From positions 62,001-126,000 of the forward strand of contig DASQIZ010000069.1 of assembly GCA_035631315.1 (NCBI GenBank): 64,000 nt of DNA. The letters run 5' to 3'. A program made the translations under genes and the position numbers. Under the pieces are notes generated by a model, which made no database searches, had not been told where the DNA came from, and saw only the letters and a program-made list of their open reading frames with translations. The first letter of the stretch is position 1. Every line of letters starts with the position of its first letter. Shown piece by piece: positions 1-8,448 of the stretch. This DNA is from 40CM-2-70-7 sp035631315 (lineage in GTDB: Bacteria; Gemmatimonadota; Gemmatimonadetes; Gemmatimonadales; GWC2-71-9).

Positions 1-635
1 CCGCGCTCGCCGCCGCCGTCCGGCACGCCGACGTCGTGATCGAAGCGGTGATCGAGCAGATGCCGGTGAAGCAGCGGATTTTCGCCGAGGTGGAGCGGGA
101 GGGACCGGACGGCGCGCTGTTCGCCACGAACACCTCCTCCCTCTCCGTCGGCCAGATCGCCGCCGCCCTGAAGGAGCCCTGGCGGCTCCTGGGCATGCAC
201 TTCTTCAATCCCGTGCACCTGATGAAGCTGGTCGAAATCGTCACGCATGGGCGGACGGGTGCCCCGCAGGTCGAGCGTGCCACGGCACTCGCGCACGTCC
301 TCGGCAAGGAGCCCATCCTGGTGAAGGACTCGCCGGGATTCGCCTCCAGCCGGCTCGGGGTGGTCCTGGGCCTCGAAGCCATGCGGATGCTCGAACAGGG
401 CGTGGCCTCGGCGGCCGACATCGACAAGGCGATGGAGCTCGGCTACAACCACCCGATGGGCCCGCTCAAGCTCACCGATCTGGTGGGCCTCGACGTCCGC
501 CTAGCGATCGCGAATTACCTCCATCAGGAGCTGAAGCTCCCCCATTACGCGCCCCCGAAGATCCTCAAGGACAAGGTGGCCAAGGGCGACCTGGGCAAGA
601 AATCCGGCCAGGGGTTCTATTCGTGGACCGACTGA
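1..635 (+). CDS. 3-hydroxyacyl-CoA dehydrogenase, 5'-truncated by window edge
   Basis: NAD-dependent oxidation of 3-hydroxyacyl-CoA to 3-ketoacyl-CoA (beta-oxidation or butyrate metabolism, cytoplasm). The reading frame is open from base 3, so the Rossmann glycine loop lies outside the window; 210 residues are visible. Seen: the end of the NAD domain (VVIEAVIEQM), NTSSLS, the catalytic-His segment GMHFFNPVHLMK and the C-terminal domain (HPMGPLKLTDLVGLD). The usual Asn of 'PGFxxNR' is Ser here (DSPGFASSRLG); from memory a subgroup of this family has Ser there, so this need not mean loss of activity. The stop overlaps the next gene by 13 bases. Confidence 0.9.
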   Translation, partial: ALAAAVRHADVVIEAVIEQMPVKQRIFAEVEREGPDGALFATNTSSLSVGQIAAALKEPWRLLGMHFFNPVHLMKLVEIVTHGRTGAPQVERATALAHVLGKEPILVKDSPGFASSRLGVVLGLEAMRMLEQGVASAADIDKAMELGYNHPMGPLKLTDLVGLDVRLAIANYLHQELKLPHYAPPKILKDKVAKGDLGKKSGQGFYSWTD

Positions 636-1498
636 CGCGCATCACCGACGTCCACATCCACATTCAGCCCTGGCGTGACCTGAAGCCCGCGGTCCAGGAC
701 GCGATGCGAAAGGGAAAGGAAGACCACTGGGCCTTCCTGCTGTCGATCATGGACGACCCCAAAGCGCTCCTCGAGGTCATGGACCGGTCGGGCGTCTGGC
801 GGGTGGGCATGGTCAACTACACGAGTCCCGACGTGATGGGATTCACCGAGACCACGAACACCTTCATCGCGAAATACTCGCTGGCCAACCCCGAGCGGCT
901 CATGCCGTACGGAGGCGTCCACGCGCGGTTCACGAAGGACCCCAAGGGCGACGTCGACCAGCTCGTGGATCTCGGCATCCGGTGCCTCAAGATCCATCCA
1001 CCGCACCAGCTCTTCACGGCCAACGCATACACCGAGGGTCTCGACGCACTCGCCGCCATTTACCGCCGCTGTGAGGAGCGGGGACTCCCGGTGATGGTGC
1101 ATACCGGGACGAGCATTTTCCCGGGGGCGCGCTCAAAGTACGGCAACCCGATGGAGCTGGACGACGTCGCGATCGATTTTCCCGACCTCCAGATCGTCAT
1201 GGCTCACGGCGGACGGCCGCTGTACATGGAGGAGGCGTTCTTCGTCCTCCGGCGTCATCGAAATGTGTGGCTCGATGTTTCCGGGATTCCGCCCGCGAAA
1301 CTCCTGGAGTACTTTCCGCGTCTCGGAGAGATTTCCCGGAAGACGCTGTGGGGCACGGACTGGCCCAGCCCGGGCGTGAAGGATTTAAAGCTGAACATCG
1401 ATCAGTTTCTGGGGCTGTCCCTCCCGGACGACCAGAAACGGGCGATTCTCGAAACCAACCCGCTGGCGCTCTTTCCCGCCGTCCCCCAGCGGACCTGA
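623..1498 (+). CDS. amidohydrolase-2 family metal-dependent hydrolase
   Basis: TIM-barrel hydrolase or decarboxylase of the amidohydrolase-2 type, 291 residues, cytoplasmic (no signal peptide). Ligand motifs are in the expected order: DVHIHI (HxH) near the N-terminus, KIHPPH, PVMVHTG, VMAHGG, and a late WGTDWPSPG Asp. The GTG start at 623 lies inside the end of the upstream dehydrogenase, suggesting translational coupling. The substrate cannot be read from the sequence; family members act on aromatic carboxylates, lactones and related compounds. The neighbouring dehydrogenase hints at acyl or aromatic catabolism, but that is inference. Confidence 0.85.
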   Translation: MDRLTRITDVHIHIQPWRDLKPAVQDAMRKGKEDHWAFLLSIMDDPKALLEVMDRSGVWRVGMVNYTSPDVMGFTETTNTFIAKYSLANPERLMPYGGVHARFTKDPKGDVDQLVDLGIRCLKIHPPHQLFTANAYTEGLDALAAIYRRCEERGLPVMVHTGTSIFPGARSKYGNPMELDDVAIDFPDLQIVMAHGGRPLYMEEAFFVLRRHRNVWLDVSGIPPAKLLEYFPRLGEISRKTLWGTDWPSPGVKDLKLNIDQFLGLSLPDDQKRAILETNPLALFPAVPQRT

Positions 1499-1536
1499 AG
1501 TACCCAACCGCTTTTCTTTCGAGGGAGCGCGCTCCA

Positions 1537-2895
1537 ATGCGTGTCGCACGGGTTTCCCTTTTCATGGCCATCCTGGCGGCCGCGCCAGCCACCGCGCAAC
1601 AGGTGGTCGGGTCCGTCACGATCGACTCGTTCCGCCTGGCGAACGGGTTGCAGGTGCTCTACGCCGAGCAGCACGCCACGCCGGTGGTGACGGTGGACCT
1701 CTGGTATCGAGTCGGCGCCCGCAATGAGCGCCCCAAGCTCTCCGGGTTCGCGCACCTCTTCGAGCACATGATGTTCCAGGGATCGGCGCACGTCGGGAAG
1801 GCCGAACACTTCAAGTACGTGGAGCGTGCCGGCGGCGACGAGAATGGCTCGACCCACGACGACTACACGAACTACTTCGAAACCCTGCCCTCCAATCGCC
1901 TGAACCTGGCGCTCTGGCTCGAAGCCGACCGGATGCGTTCTCTCGCCGTCACGCAGCAGAATCTCGAGAACCAGCGGCAGGCGGTGGAAGAGGAGAAGCG
2001 GCTGCGCGTGGACAACCAGCCCTACGCCGGCGCGCTCCGGGCCTCGTTGATCTGGCCGTACGACAGCACCAACTGTTTCGCGTATGCACATCCGGGCATC
2101 GGCGTGATGGAGGATCTCGATTCCGCCAAGCTGGCCGATGTCCAGGCGTTCCATGACACGTACTACGCGCCCAACAACACCACGCTCGTCGTCGCCGGCG
2201 ACTTCAAACCGGCCGACCTCAAGCAGCTGGTGACTCGGTACTTTTCGGACATTCCGAGCAAACCGGCCCCGGCGGCGGTCACCTGCAACTACAAGCTGTC
2301 TCCCGGAATCGTCGAGCGCGTGGTGGCGGACTCACATGCCACTCTGCCCGCGGTCATTCGCGTGTACCGCATTCCCGCGGCAGCCGACGGCGATACGCCG
2401 GCGCTCGATCTCCTGAACACGATCCTGGGACAGGGGGAGAGCTCGCGGCTGAACGTGGAGGTAGTCCGGCGCGACACCGCCGCCGTCAATGCTTCAAGCT
2501 TCAGCGTCAACGAACGGCGGGGACCCGGCTCTCTGCTGGTGCTCGGCATCGCGAATCAGGGAGTGACCGCGGCCCGGCTCGATACTCTGCTCGCCGCCCA
2601 AGTCGAAGCCATCCGGGCGAACGGCGTGACCGCCGACGAGCTGACGCGCGCCAAGAACCAGTATCGGGCGGGCGTGATTGAGTCGCGTGAAACGACGTTC
2701 GGCGTCGCCGAAGCCATCAACTACTACAGCCTGCTGTTCCCGAGTGTCTCCGACATGAATACCGACCCCCAGCGCTACCTGGCGGTGACCGCCGACGACA
2801 TCAAGCGCGTCGCGGCGAAGTATCTCGACCCCGCGAACGCGACCGTGGTGACCGTCAACCCCGCTGGCAAGACGCAGTCGGGAGGTGACCAGTGA
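1537..2895 (+). CDS. exported M16 family zinc metallopeptidase (active subunit)
   Basis: 452-residue pitrilysin/MPP-like peptidase. The ATG at 1537 is preceded by GAGGGAG (1521-1527) and begins a signal peptide ending near ATAQQ, so export to the periplasm is expected. The zinc-binding inverted motif HLFEH is intact and is followed at the usual distance by the glutamate-rich helix (QAVEEEKRLR). Both halves of the M16 fold are present. It overlaps the next gene, a motif-less M16 protein, by 4 bases (GTGA), as in two-subunit M16B peptidases where one chain binds zinc and the other supplies an R/Y pair. Confidence 0.92.
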   Translation: MRVARVSLFMAILAAAPATAQQVVGSVTIDSFRLANGLQVLYAEQHATPVVTVDLWYRVGARNERPKLSGFAHLFEHMMFQGSAHVGKAEHFKYVERAGGDENGSTHDDYTNYFETLPSNRLNLALWLEADRMRSLAVTQQNLENQRQAVEEEKRLRVDNQPYAGALRASLIWPYDSTNCFAYAHPGIGVMEDLDSAKLADVQAFHDTYYAPNNTTLVVAGDFKPADLKQLVTRYFSDIPSKPAPAAVTCNYKLSPGIVERVVADSHATLPAVIRVYRIPAAADGDTPALDLLNTILGQGESSRLNVEVVRRDTAAVNASSFSVNERRGPGSLLVLGIANQGVTAARLDTLLAAQVEAIRANGVTADELTRAKNQYRAGVIESRETTFGVAEAINYYSLLFPSVSDMNTDPQRYLAVTADDIKRVAAKYLDPANATVVTVNPAGKTQSGGDQ

Positions 2896-4982
2896 ACCGC
2901 CGGGCTGGCGTCCTCGCGCTCGCGACGGTGACCTTCGCGTCCCTCCCCGCCGCGGCCCAGACGCCCGACTCCTTCCCGCCGCACGCGCCGTCGCCGACGA
3001 CACTCGGCCCGGTCCGGTTTCCGCCCTTTACAGAGAGCACACTCCCGAACGGGATGACGCTTCTCGTGGTCGAAAACCACTCGCAGCCCATGCTGTCCGT
3101 CTCGCTGTCGTTCAAAGCGGGCTCGACGCGCGATCCGGCCGGCAAGGAAGGCCTGGCGGAGCTGACGGCGCAGATTCTCACCAAGGGATCGGCGAAGCAC
3201 ACCGGGGATCAGATCTCCGCCTTGATCGAGGGTGTGGGTGGAGGCCTCTCCGCATCGGCCGGCGCGGATTTCTTCACGATCTCGGAGAACGTCCTGTCGG
3301 ATCATGCGGACGTCGCGCTCGGGCTCCTGGGCGAGGTCAGCCGGACCCCGGCCCTCGCCGCGAACGAGCTCGAGATCGCCCGGACGCAGGCCCTCTCTTC
3401 GCTGCAGCTCGAGCTGTCGCAGCCGGCGTCGATCGCCGCGCGGTTCTTCCGTCAGACGATCTACGGCAAGAACCCCTACGGCCGCGATGCGACCGAGGCG
3501 TCGTACAAGGCGATCACCCGACTCGACGTCACCGCCTTCGCCAAGAAGTACCTGGTGCCCTCTGGCGCTCTGCTGGTGATGGCCGGTGACGTGACGCCGG
3601 CGCAGGCGAAGGCCTGGGCCACGAAGGTGTTCGGCACGTGGCGCGGGGTACCGCCTCCGGCACCCGCACCGGTCGCGGCCGCATCGCCAAAGACCGAAAT
3701 CCTGCTGATCAATCGGCCCGGGTCGGTGCAGGCGAACATCATCATGGGCAACACCACCTACGGCCCGCTCGATTCATCGTATTACGCGACCCGCGTCGCC
3801 ATGCAGGTCCTGGGGGGAGGCGCCGACGCGCGGCTCTTCCTGATTCTTCGCGAGGCAAAAGGCTGGACGTACGGGGCGTACGCGGGCCTGAGCCGCTACC
3901 GCGGGCTGGGGTTCTGGCAGGCGACCTTCGAGGGGCGGACCGCGGTCGCCGACAGCGCCCTGGCCGAGATGCTCCATCAGGTCGACTTGCTGCGCACCGA
4001 GGCGATTCCCGCCAACGAGCTTGCGGCCGCCAAGGGATTTCTCGTGGGCTCGTTCCCGTTGACGATCGAGACGTCCGACCAGGTCGCGGGCGCGGTCGGT
4101 AACGCCAAGCTCCTGGGGCTCGGCAACAACTACGTGCAGACCTATCGCGAGCGCCTCAATGCGATCACCGCGACGCAGGCCGAAGCTGCGGCGGCGAAGG
4201 CGCTGCACCGGGATCACCTGACGATCGTCGTGGTGGGAGACGCCCAGGCCCTCTACGACAAACTGAAAGGGCTGGCCCCGGTAAAGCTGATGGACGTGGA
4301 CGGCCACGTCATGGCGGCGAGTGATCTCAATCCGACGGCGGCCGTGCTCACGATCGACCCGTCGCAGATCGTGGCACACCGGGACTCATTCGTCGTGTTC
4401 GTCCAGGGCAGGGCCCTCGGGACTCAGGTGTCCGAAGTACGCCGTGCCGCCGATTCGCTCGTGTACGAGGAGACCCTGAACTTCGGACCGCTCGGAACTC
4501 AACACACCGTCGTTCAGATGGACCCGGCGAGCTACCGGATGCGGCAGGTCGACCAGACCGGCAAGGTCAACGGCCAGGATGCGCTGATTCATCTGGTGTA
4601 CGCCGGCGGCCGCGTCAAAGGAAGCGCCTCTCAACCTCAAGCGAGCGGTACGGCTCGGGCCATCACCGTCGACACCGCAGCGTCGCCAGACGCTCACGAC
4701 GACAATGCCCTCGCGACCCTCGTCCCGGCCCTGCCCCTGGCCGCGGGGAAGACATTCGCGTTTGGAGTGTTCGCCGCTGGTGACCCGGCGGAGCGGGTGT
4801 GGACTGCGAAGGTCATCCCGCCCGACACGGTCACTGTCCCGGCGGGCAAGTTTACCGCGTATCGCGTTGAGCTTCGCGGAGGAGAGTCCGGGCTCGACTA
4901 TTTCATCACGACCACTGGGCCACGCCGTCTGGTCCGGATTGATGTCGTGGGTCAACCCTTGTCCATTCAGCTCGCCAAGTAA
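2892..4982 (+). CDS. exported M16 family protein, non-zinc subunit with C-terminal extension
   Basis: 696 residues with a signal peptide (cleavage near AAAQ). The M16 fold covers about residues 40-470, but the HxxEH position reads GLAELTAQ, so it cannot bind zinc. It keeps the R/Y-pair region (LREAKGWTYGAY) typical of the partner subunit in M16B heterodimers. About 225 extra C-terminal residues are beta-rich, with a duplicated-barrel look resembling DUF3108-type domains; that assignment is by eye and uncertain. GTG start after GGAGGTG, coupled to the active subunit. Likely role: forms a periplasmic peptidase complex with the preceding protein. Confidence 0.87.
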   Translation: MNRRAGVLALATVTFASLPAAAQTPDSFPPHAPSPTTLGPVRFPPFTESTLPNGMTLLVVENHSQPMLSVSLSFKAGSTRDPAGKEGLAELTAQILTKGSAKHTGDQISALIEGVGGGLSASAGADFFTISENVLSDHADVALGLLGEVSRTPALAANELEIARTQALSSLQLELSQPASIAARFFRQTIYGKNPYGRDATEASYKAITRLDVTAFAKKYLVPSGALLVMAGDVTPAQAKAWATKVFGTWRGVPPPAPAPVAAASPKTEILLINRPGSVQANIIMGNTTYGPLDSSYYATRVAMQVLGGGADARLFLILREAKGWTYGAYAGLSRYRGLGFWQATFEGRTAVADSALAEMLHQVDLLRTEAIPANELAAAKGFLVGSFPLTIETSDQVAGAVGNAKLLGLGNNYVQTYRERLNAITATQAEAAAAKALHRDHLTIVVVGDAQALYDKLKGLAPVKLMDVDGHVMAASDLNPTAAVLTIDPSQIVAHRDSFVVFVQGRALGTQVSEVRRAADSLVYEETLNFGPLGTQHTVVQMDPASYRMRQVDQTGKVNGQDALIHLVYAGGRVKGSASQPQASGTARAITVDTAASPDAHDDNALATLVPALPLAAGKTFAFGVFAAGDPAERVWTAKVIPPDTVTVPAGKFTAYRVELRGGESGLDYFITTTGPRRLVRIDVVGQPLSIQLAK

Positions 4983-5002
4983 TCTCCACCGGAGTTACCG
5001 GC

Positions 5003-6427
5003 ATGCGAACAATCGGATTGCTCGTCCTCGTCGGCGTGGCCGGGTGCGCGGGAGTGCGCGCCACGCAGTCCCCGACGCCGGCGCAGACCGCCTCCGCCCC
5101 GGCAACGACCGCGGCACAGGACTCCTTCAGCGCCGAACGAGCCCAGTATCCCTCGACCTACAAGCGTCATCCCAATCCCCCGGTCCTGATCAAGAACGCG
5201 ACGATCATGACCGCGGCGGGTCAGGAGATCGCCAACGGTTCGATCCTCTTCAAGGACGGACGAATCGTGGCGGTGGGGACGTCCGTAACGGCACCGGGCG
5301 ACGCCGTGGTGGTCGACGGCACCGCGAAGTACGTCACCCCCGGCATCATCGACGTGCACTCGCACATGGGCGTGTACGCGGCGCCGGGCACGTGGGCCGA
5401 GAGTGACGGGAACGAGGCGGTACGGCCGAACACGGCCGACGTCTGGGCCGAGCACTCCTTCTGGCCGCAGGATCCGCAGATCCCGTTGGCCATCGCCGGG
5501 GGCGTCACGACCATCGAGGCTCTGCCGGGGTCGGCGAACCTGATCGGCGGCCGGAGCGCAGTGCTGAAGCTCGTCCCCGCCCGCACGGTCCAGGAGATGA
5601 AGTTCCCCCACGCGCCCTACGGCCTGAAAATGGCGTGCGGCGAGAATCCGAAGCGCGTCTACGGCGACCGGGGCGGTCCCCAGACCCGGATGGGCAACAT
5701 GGCCGGGTATCGGGACGCGTTCATCGCCGCCGAGGCGTACCGGAGGCGGTGGGACAAGTGGAACGCCAAACATGAGGGGGACCCGCCGGAGCGCGACTTG
5801 AAGGAAGAGACCCTCGCCGAGGTGCTCCGCGGCCATATCCTCGTCGAAAATCACTGCTACCGCGCCGACGAAATGGCCCAGATGATGGACCTGGGCCGCG
5901 AGTTCGGCTTCAAGATCCGCTCGTTCCACCATGCCGTGGAGGCCTACAAGATCCGCGACCTCCTGGTCGCGAATGGCACCGGCGCGACGGTCTGGTCCGA
6001 CTGGTGGGGCTTCAAGGAAGAGGCGATGGACGGCATTCACGAGAATGCCGCTCTGCTCGATCAGGCCGGCGTGAAGATCAACATCCACTCGGACGATGCC
6101 GGTGTGATTCAGCATATGAACCAGGAAGCCGCGAAGGCGATGTATTACGGCATTCAGGCCGGCATCCCGGTCAGCCGCGATCACGCCCTCCGCTGGATCA
6201 CCGCGAATCCCGCCTGGACGCTCGGCATCGATTCGATCGTCGGCACCCTCGAAGTGGGCAAGATGGCGGACGTGGTGCTGTGGTCGGGTGATCCGTTCTC
6301 GGTCTACAGCCGCGCGCAGCAGGTCTACAACGACGGCTGGCTGGTCTACGACCGCAACGATCCGAAGCACCAGCCCCGCACGGACTTCGAGCTGGGTCAG
6401 GAACCCCTTCCCGGGAGCGACCGATGA
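5003..6427 (+). CDS. amidohydrolase lipoprotein (imidazolonepropionase-like), metal ligands intact
   Basis: 474 residues. The N-terminus is a lipoprotein signal with lipobox VAGC (Cys about 15), so it is expected on the outer or inner membrane facing the periplasm. Amidohydrolase superfamily: composite beta-sandwich plus TIM barrel, with DVHSHMG (HxH), a His in LVENHCYR, a second in RSFHHAVE and Asp in NIHSDDAG, so both metal sites look complete. Preceded by GGAG about 10 bases before ATG; 20 bases after the M16 partner gene. Relatives include secreted Xaa-Pro dipeptidases and imidazolonepropionase-like enzymes, which suits a peptide-degradation operon. Confidence 0.87.
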   Translation: MRTIGLLVLVGVAGCAGVRATQSPTPAQTASAPATTAAQDSFSAERAQYPSTYKRHPNPPVLIKNATIMTAAGQEIANGSILFKDGRIVAVGTSVTAPGDAVVVDGTAKYVTPGIIDVHSHMGVYAAPGTWAESDGNEAVRPNTADVWAEHSFWPQDPQIPLAIAGGVTTIEALPGSANLIGGRSAVLKLVPARTVQEMKFPHAPYGLKMACGENPKRVYGDRGGPQTRMGNMAGYRDAFIAAEAYRRRWDKWNAKHEGDPPERDLKEETLAEVLRGHILVENHCYRADEMAQMMDLGREFGFKIRSFHHAVEAYKIRDLLVANGTGATVWSDWWGFKEEAMDGIHENAALLDQAGVKINIHSDDAGVIQHMNQEAAKAMYYGIQAGIPVSRDHALRWITANPAWTLGIDSIVGTLEVGKMADVVLWSGDPFSVYSRAQQVYNDGWLVYDRNDPKHQPRTDFELGQEPLPGSDR

Positions 6428-7629
6428 TCGCCGTGATGCTGGCGCAGACCATCGCCCTCACCGGCGGGACCGTATACCCGGTGTCGGGGCCCAAGATCGA
6501 ACATGCCACCGTGGTGATTCAGAACGGCAAGATCACGGCGGTCGGTGCCGACGTGACGATTCCCGGTGACGCGACCAGGATCGACGTCTCCGGGAAATGG
6601 GTGACGCCGGGCCTGATCGACGGCCTCTCGAACCTCGGACTATCCGAGATCGACGCGGTCGATGGCACGAACGAGGGCAGCACCGGAAAGGACATCGCCT
6701 CGAGTTTCAACGTCTCGGAGGGACTGAATCCGGCGTCGACGCTCATCCCCATAGCCCGGATCGAGGGCGTGACCAGTGCGCTGGCGTCTCCGGGTGGTGG
6801 TCTGATCGGTGGTCAGGCGGTCCTGATCGACCTCGACGGTGGCACGATCGAGCAGATGATCGACCGCTCCCCAGCGGCCATGGTCATGGATCTCTCCGAG
6901 GGGGCGAAGCACACCGGCAACGGTTCCCGCGCGGGCGTGAGCGCGCGACTCCGGCAGGTGTTCAACGACGCCCTTGAGTACTCGCGCCGCAAGGCCGACT
7001 ACAACCGCGCGCAGATGGAAGCGCTCTCCGCGCCCGCGGCCGACCTCGAAGCCCTGCTGCCGGTGCTCCGCGGTGAGGTGCCCGTGCTGGTCAACGTGAA
7101 CCGGAAGAGCGACATCCTGACTGCCCTCCGGGTCGCAAAGGAGTACAAGCTCAAGATGATTCTGGCGGGGGCATCCGAGGGCTGGGAGGTAGCCTCCGAG
7201 ATTGCGGCGGCGGGCGCGCCAGTGTTGGTGGCGCCGATGGACAACCTGCCGAGCTACGATGGTCTGGGCATCCGCTTCGGAAATGCATCGATGCTTGCGA
7301 AGGCGGGTGTGAAAGTCGGGTTCTACTTCTCCGACTCGCACAACGCGCGGGACATCCGCCAGCAGGCGGGTACTGCGGTGTCGTTCGGGATGACGTGGGA
7401 CCAAGCCCTGCGCGCCATCACCCTCACCCCTGCCGAGATCTTCGGTGTCGGTGAGAAGTACGGGTCACTGGATGCCGGGAAGGTGGCGAACGTCGTCGTG
7501 TGGTCGGGCGACCCGTTCGAGTTCTCGACCGCGGTGGAGCATGTCTACATCCGCGGCCACGAGATTCCGCTGACGAGCAGGCAGAAGGAGCTGTTCGAGA
7601 GATATAAGACGGTGCCACCGAGTTACTAA
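6424..7629 (+). CDS. amidohydrolase paralogue lacking the metal-binding residues
   Basis: 401 residues, same fold as the preceding protein and overlapping it by ATGA. By side-by-side reading the active site has been lost: HSH of the paralogue is LSN (GLIDGLSNLG), ENHCYR is VNVNRK, SFHHAV is LAGASEG, and IHSDDAG is FYFSDSHNA. The scaffold is otherwise well kept (VTPGLIDG, late VVVWSGDPFEFS), so it is under constraint and not a decaying gene. It may be a structural partner of the upstream enzyme, parallel to the M16 pair. There is only a weak N-terminal hydrophobic stretch, so its location is unclear. Confidence 0.82.
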   Translation: MIAVMLAQTIALTGGTVYPVSGPKIEHATVVIQNGKITAVGADVTIPGDATRIDVSGKWVTPGLIDGLSNLGLSEIDAVDGTNEGSTGKDIASSFNVSEGLNPASTLIPIARIEGVTSALASPGGGLIGGQAVLIDLDGGTIEQMIDRSPAAMVMDLSEGAKHTGNGSRAGVSARLRQVFNDALEYSRRKADYNRAQMEALSAPAADLEALLPVLRGEVPVLVNVNRKSDILTALRVAKEYKLKMILAGASEGWEVASEIAAAGAPVLVAPMDNLPSYDGLGIRFGNASMLAKAGVKVGFYFSDSHNARDIRQQAGTAVSFGMTWDQALRAITLTPAEIFGVGEKYGSLDAGKVANVVVWSGDPFEFSTAVEHVYIRGHEIPLTSRQKELFERYKTVPPSY

Positions 7630-7718
7630 GTGGCCAAGTGGCCAGGTGGCTAAGGAGAAACACGAAGGCGGCGAGATCGCGATGATCCGCCGCCTTTATC
7701 TTACTTGACCACTTAGCC
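7628..7718. repeat. octamer tandem repeat with inverted copies around a terminator
   Basis: Starting inside the stop codon of the upstream gene, the unit AAGTGGCC occurs twice exactly and once as AGGTGGCT (7628-7651). Related units lie in inverse orientation at 7703-7718 (ACTTGACCACTTAGCC). The two arms flank the terminator hairpin and could pair with each other. Confidence 0.7.
7665..7696. terminator. bidirectional intrinsic terminator between convergent genes
   Basis: A 9-bp perfect stem, AAGGCGGCG (7665-7673) with CGCCGCCTT (7688-7696), with a further GATC/GATC pairing in the loop, followed by TTTATCTTACTT on the plus strand. It separates the plus-strand hydrolase operon from rpmA on the minus strand. 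Confidence 0.75.
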
Positions 7719-7734
7719 GATCAGCGACCTAGCG

Positions 7735-7995
7735 TCATGCAGTTGCCGGATACACACTCACCTTGTATCTCGTCTTACTCTTGTGCTCGAATTTGACCTG
7801 GCCGTCGGCGACCGCGAAGAGCGTGTCATCGGAGGCGCGGCGGACATTCACGCCCGGGTGGAACTTGGTACCGCGCTGGCGGACCAGGATGTTCCCCGCC
7901 TTGACGAACTGACCGCCGAAGCGCTTGACGCCGAGGTACTGCGGGTTCGAGTCGCGGCCGTTTCGGGTAGAGCCGACACCCTTCTTATGAGCCAT
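7735..7995 (-). CDS. rpmA: 50S ribosomal protein L27
   Basis: 86 residues beginning MAHKKGVGSTRNGRDS, the diagnostic L27 N-terminus that reaches the peptidyl-transferase centre, followed by LGVKRFGGQ, GNILVRQRGT and HPGxNV. No N-terminal extension requiring Prp cleavage, unlike Firmicutes. Last gene of the rng-rplU-rpmA group, 7 bases after rplU, and it ends at the shared terminator. Confidence 0.98.
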   Translation of the reverse strand: MAHKKGVGSTRNGRDSNPQYLGVKRFGGQFVKAGNILVRQRGTKFHPGVNVRRASDDTLFAVADGQVKFEHKSKTRYKVSVYPATA

Positions 7996-8002
7996 TAGAC
8001 CC

Positions 8003-8320
8003 TCACCCGACCTTCACGTCGGCGATCTTCACTTCGGTGAACTGCTGGCGATGGCCGGCATGGCGGCGGTACCCGGTGCGACGGGCGAACCGGTAAATCC
8101 GGATCTTCCGCGCCTTCCCGTGCCGCACCACCTCGGCCGTCACCTTCGCACCTTTGACCTTGGGCGTCCCGGTCTGAATCGTCTTCCCGTCCGACGTGAG
8201 GAGCACCTCGTCGAACGTCACCTTGCTCCCGGGCTCGGCATCGAGGAGCGGGACTTTGATCGTTCGGCCCTCTTCAGCCCGGAACTGCTGGCCGGCGGCC
8301 TTGAAAATGGCATACGTCAT
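8003..8320 (-). CDS. rplU: 50S ribosomal protein L21
   Basis: 105 residues, of normal length. Family motifs: YAIFKAAGQQFRAEEG at the start, a VLLTSDG centre and the basic RNA-binding end RRTGYRRHAGHRQQFTEV. Binds 23S rRNA next to L20. Lies downstream of rng and directly upstream of rpmA, the usual rplU-rpmA order; the RNase G gene in front is also a known bacterial arrangement. Confidence 0.98.
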   Translation of the reverse strand: MTYAIFKAAGQQFRAEEGRTIKVPLLDAEPGSKVTFDEVLLTSDGKTIQTGTPKVKGAKVTAEVVRHGKARKIRIYRFARRTGYRRHAGHRQQFTEVKIADVKVG

Positions 8321-8356
8321 AGGGCGCGGAACCTAGTTGGGGTCATAGAGTTAGTC

Positions 8357-8445
8357 AAGCTCCGAGCGCAGCGAGGAGCTTGCCCTGAGCGCAGCGAAGG
8401 GCCTGCCCGGCACAGCGAAGGGCCTGCCCAGCACAGCGAAGGGCC
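8357..8445. repeat. short tandem repeat with hairpin between rng and rplU
   Basis: Imperfect tandem units with the core GCRCAGCGAAGGG: CTTGCCCTGAGCGCAGCGAAGGG at 8379-8401 (written here as a variant), then two 21-bp units at 8402-8422 and 8423-8443 differing at one base. A 7-bp hairpin, AAGCTCC/GGAGCTT, lies at 8357-8381. It fills nearly all of the rng-rplU spacer and may attenuate or stabilise the transcript; no U-tract follows, so it is not a classical terminator. Confidence 0.75.
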
Positions 8446-8448
8446 TTC

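Noticed and set aside
8357..8381. Intrinsic terminator between rng and rplU
   Set aside because: The 7-bp hairpin is not followed by a T-tract on the minus strand; rplU probably shares the rng transcript.
8357..8445. CRISPR-like array
   Set aside because: Units are contiguous with no spacers of constant length and no cas genes are present.
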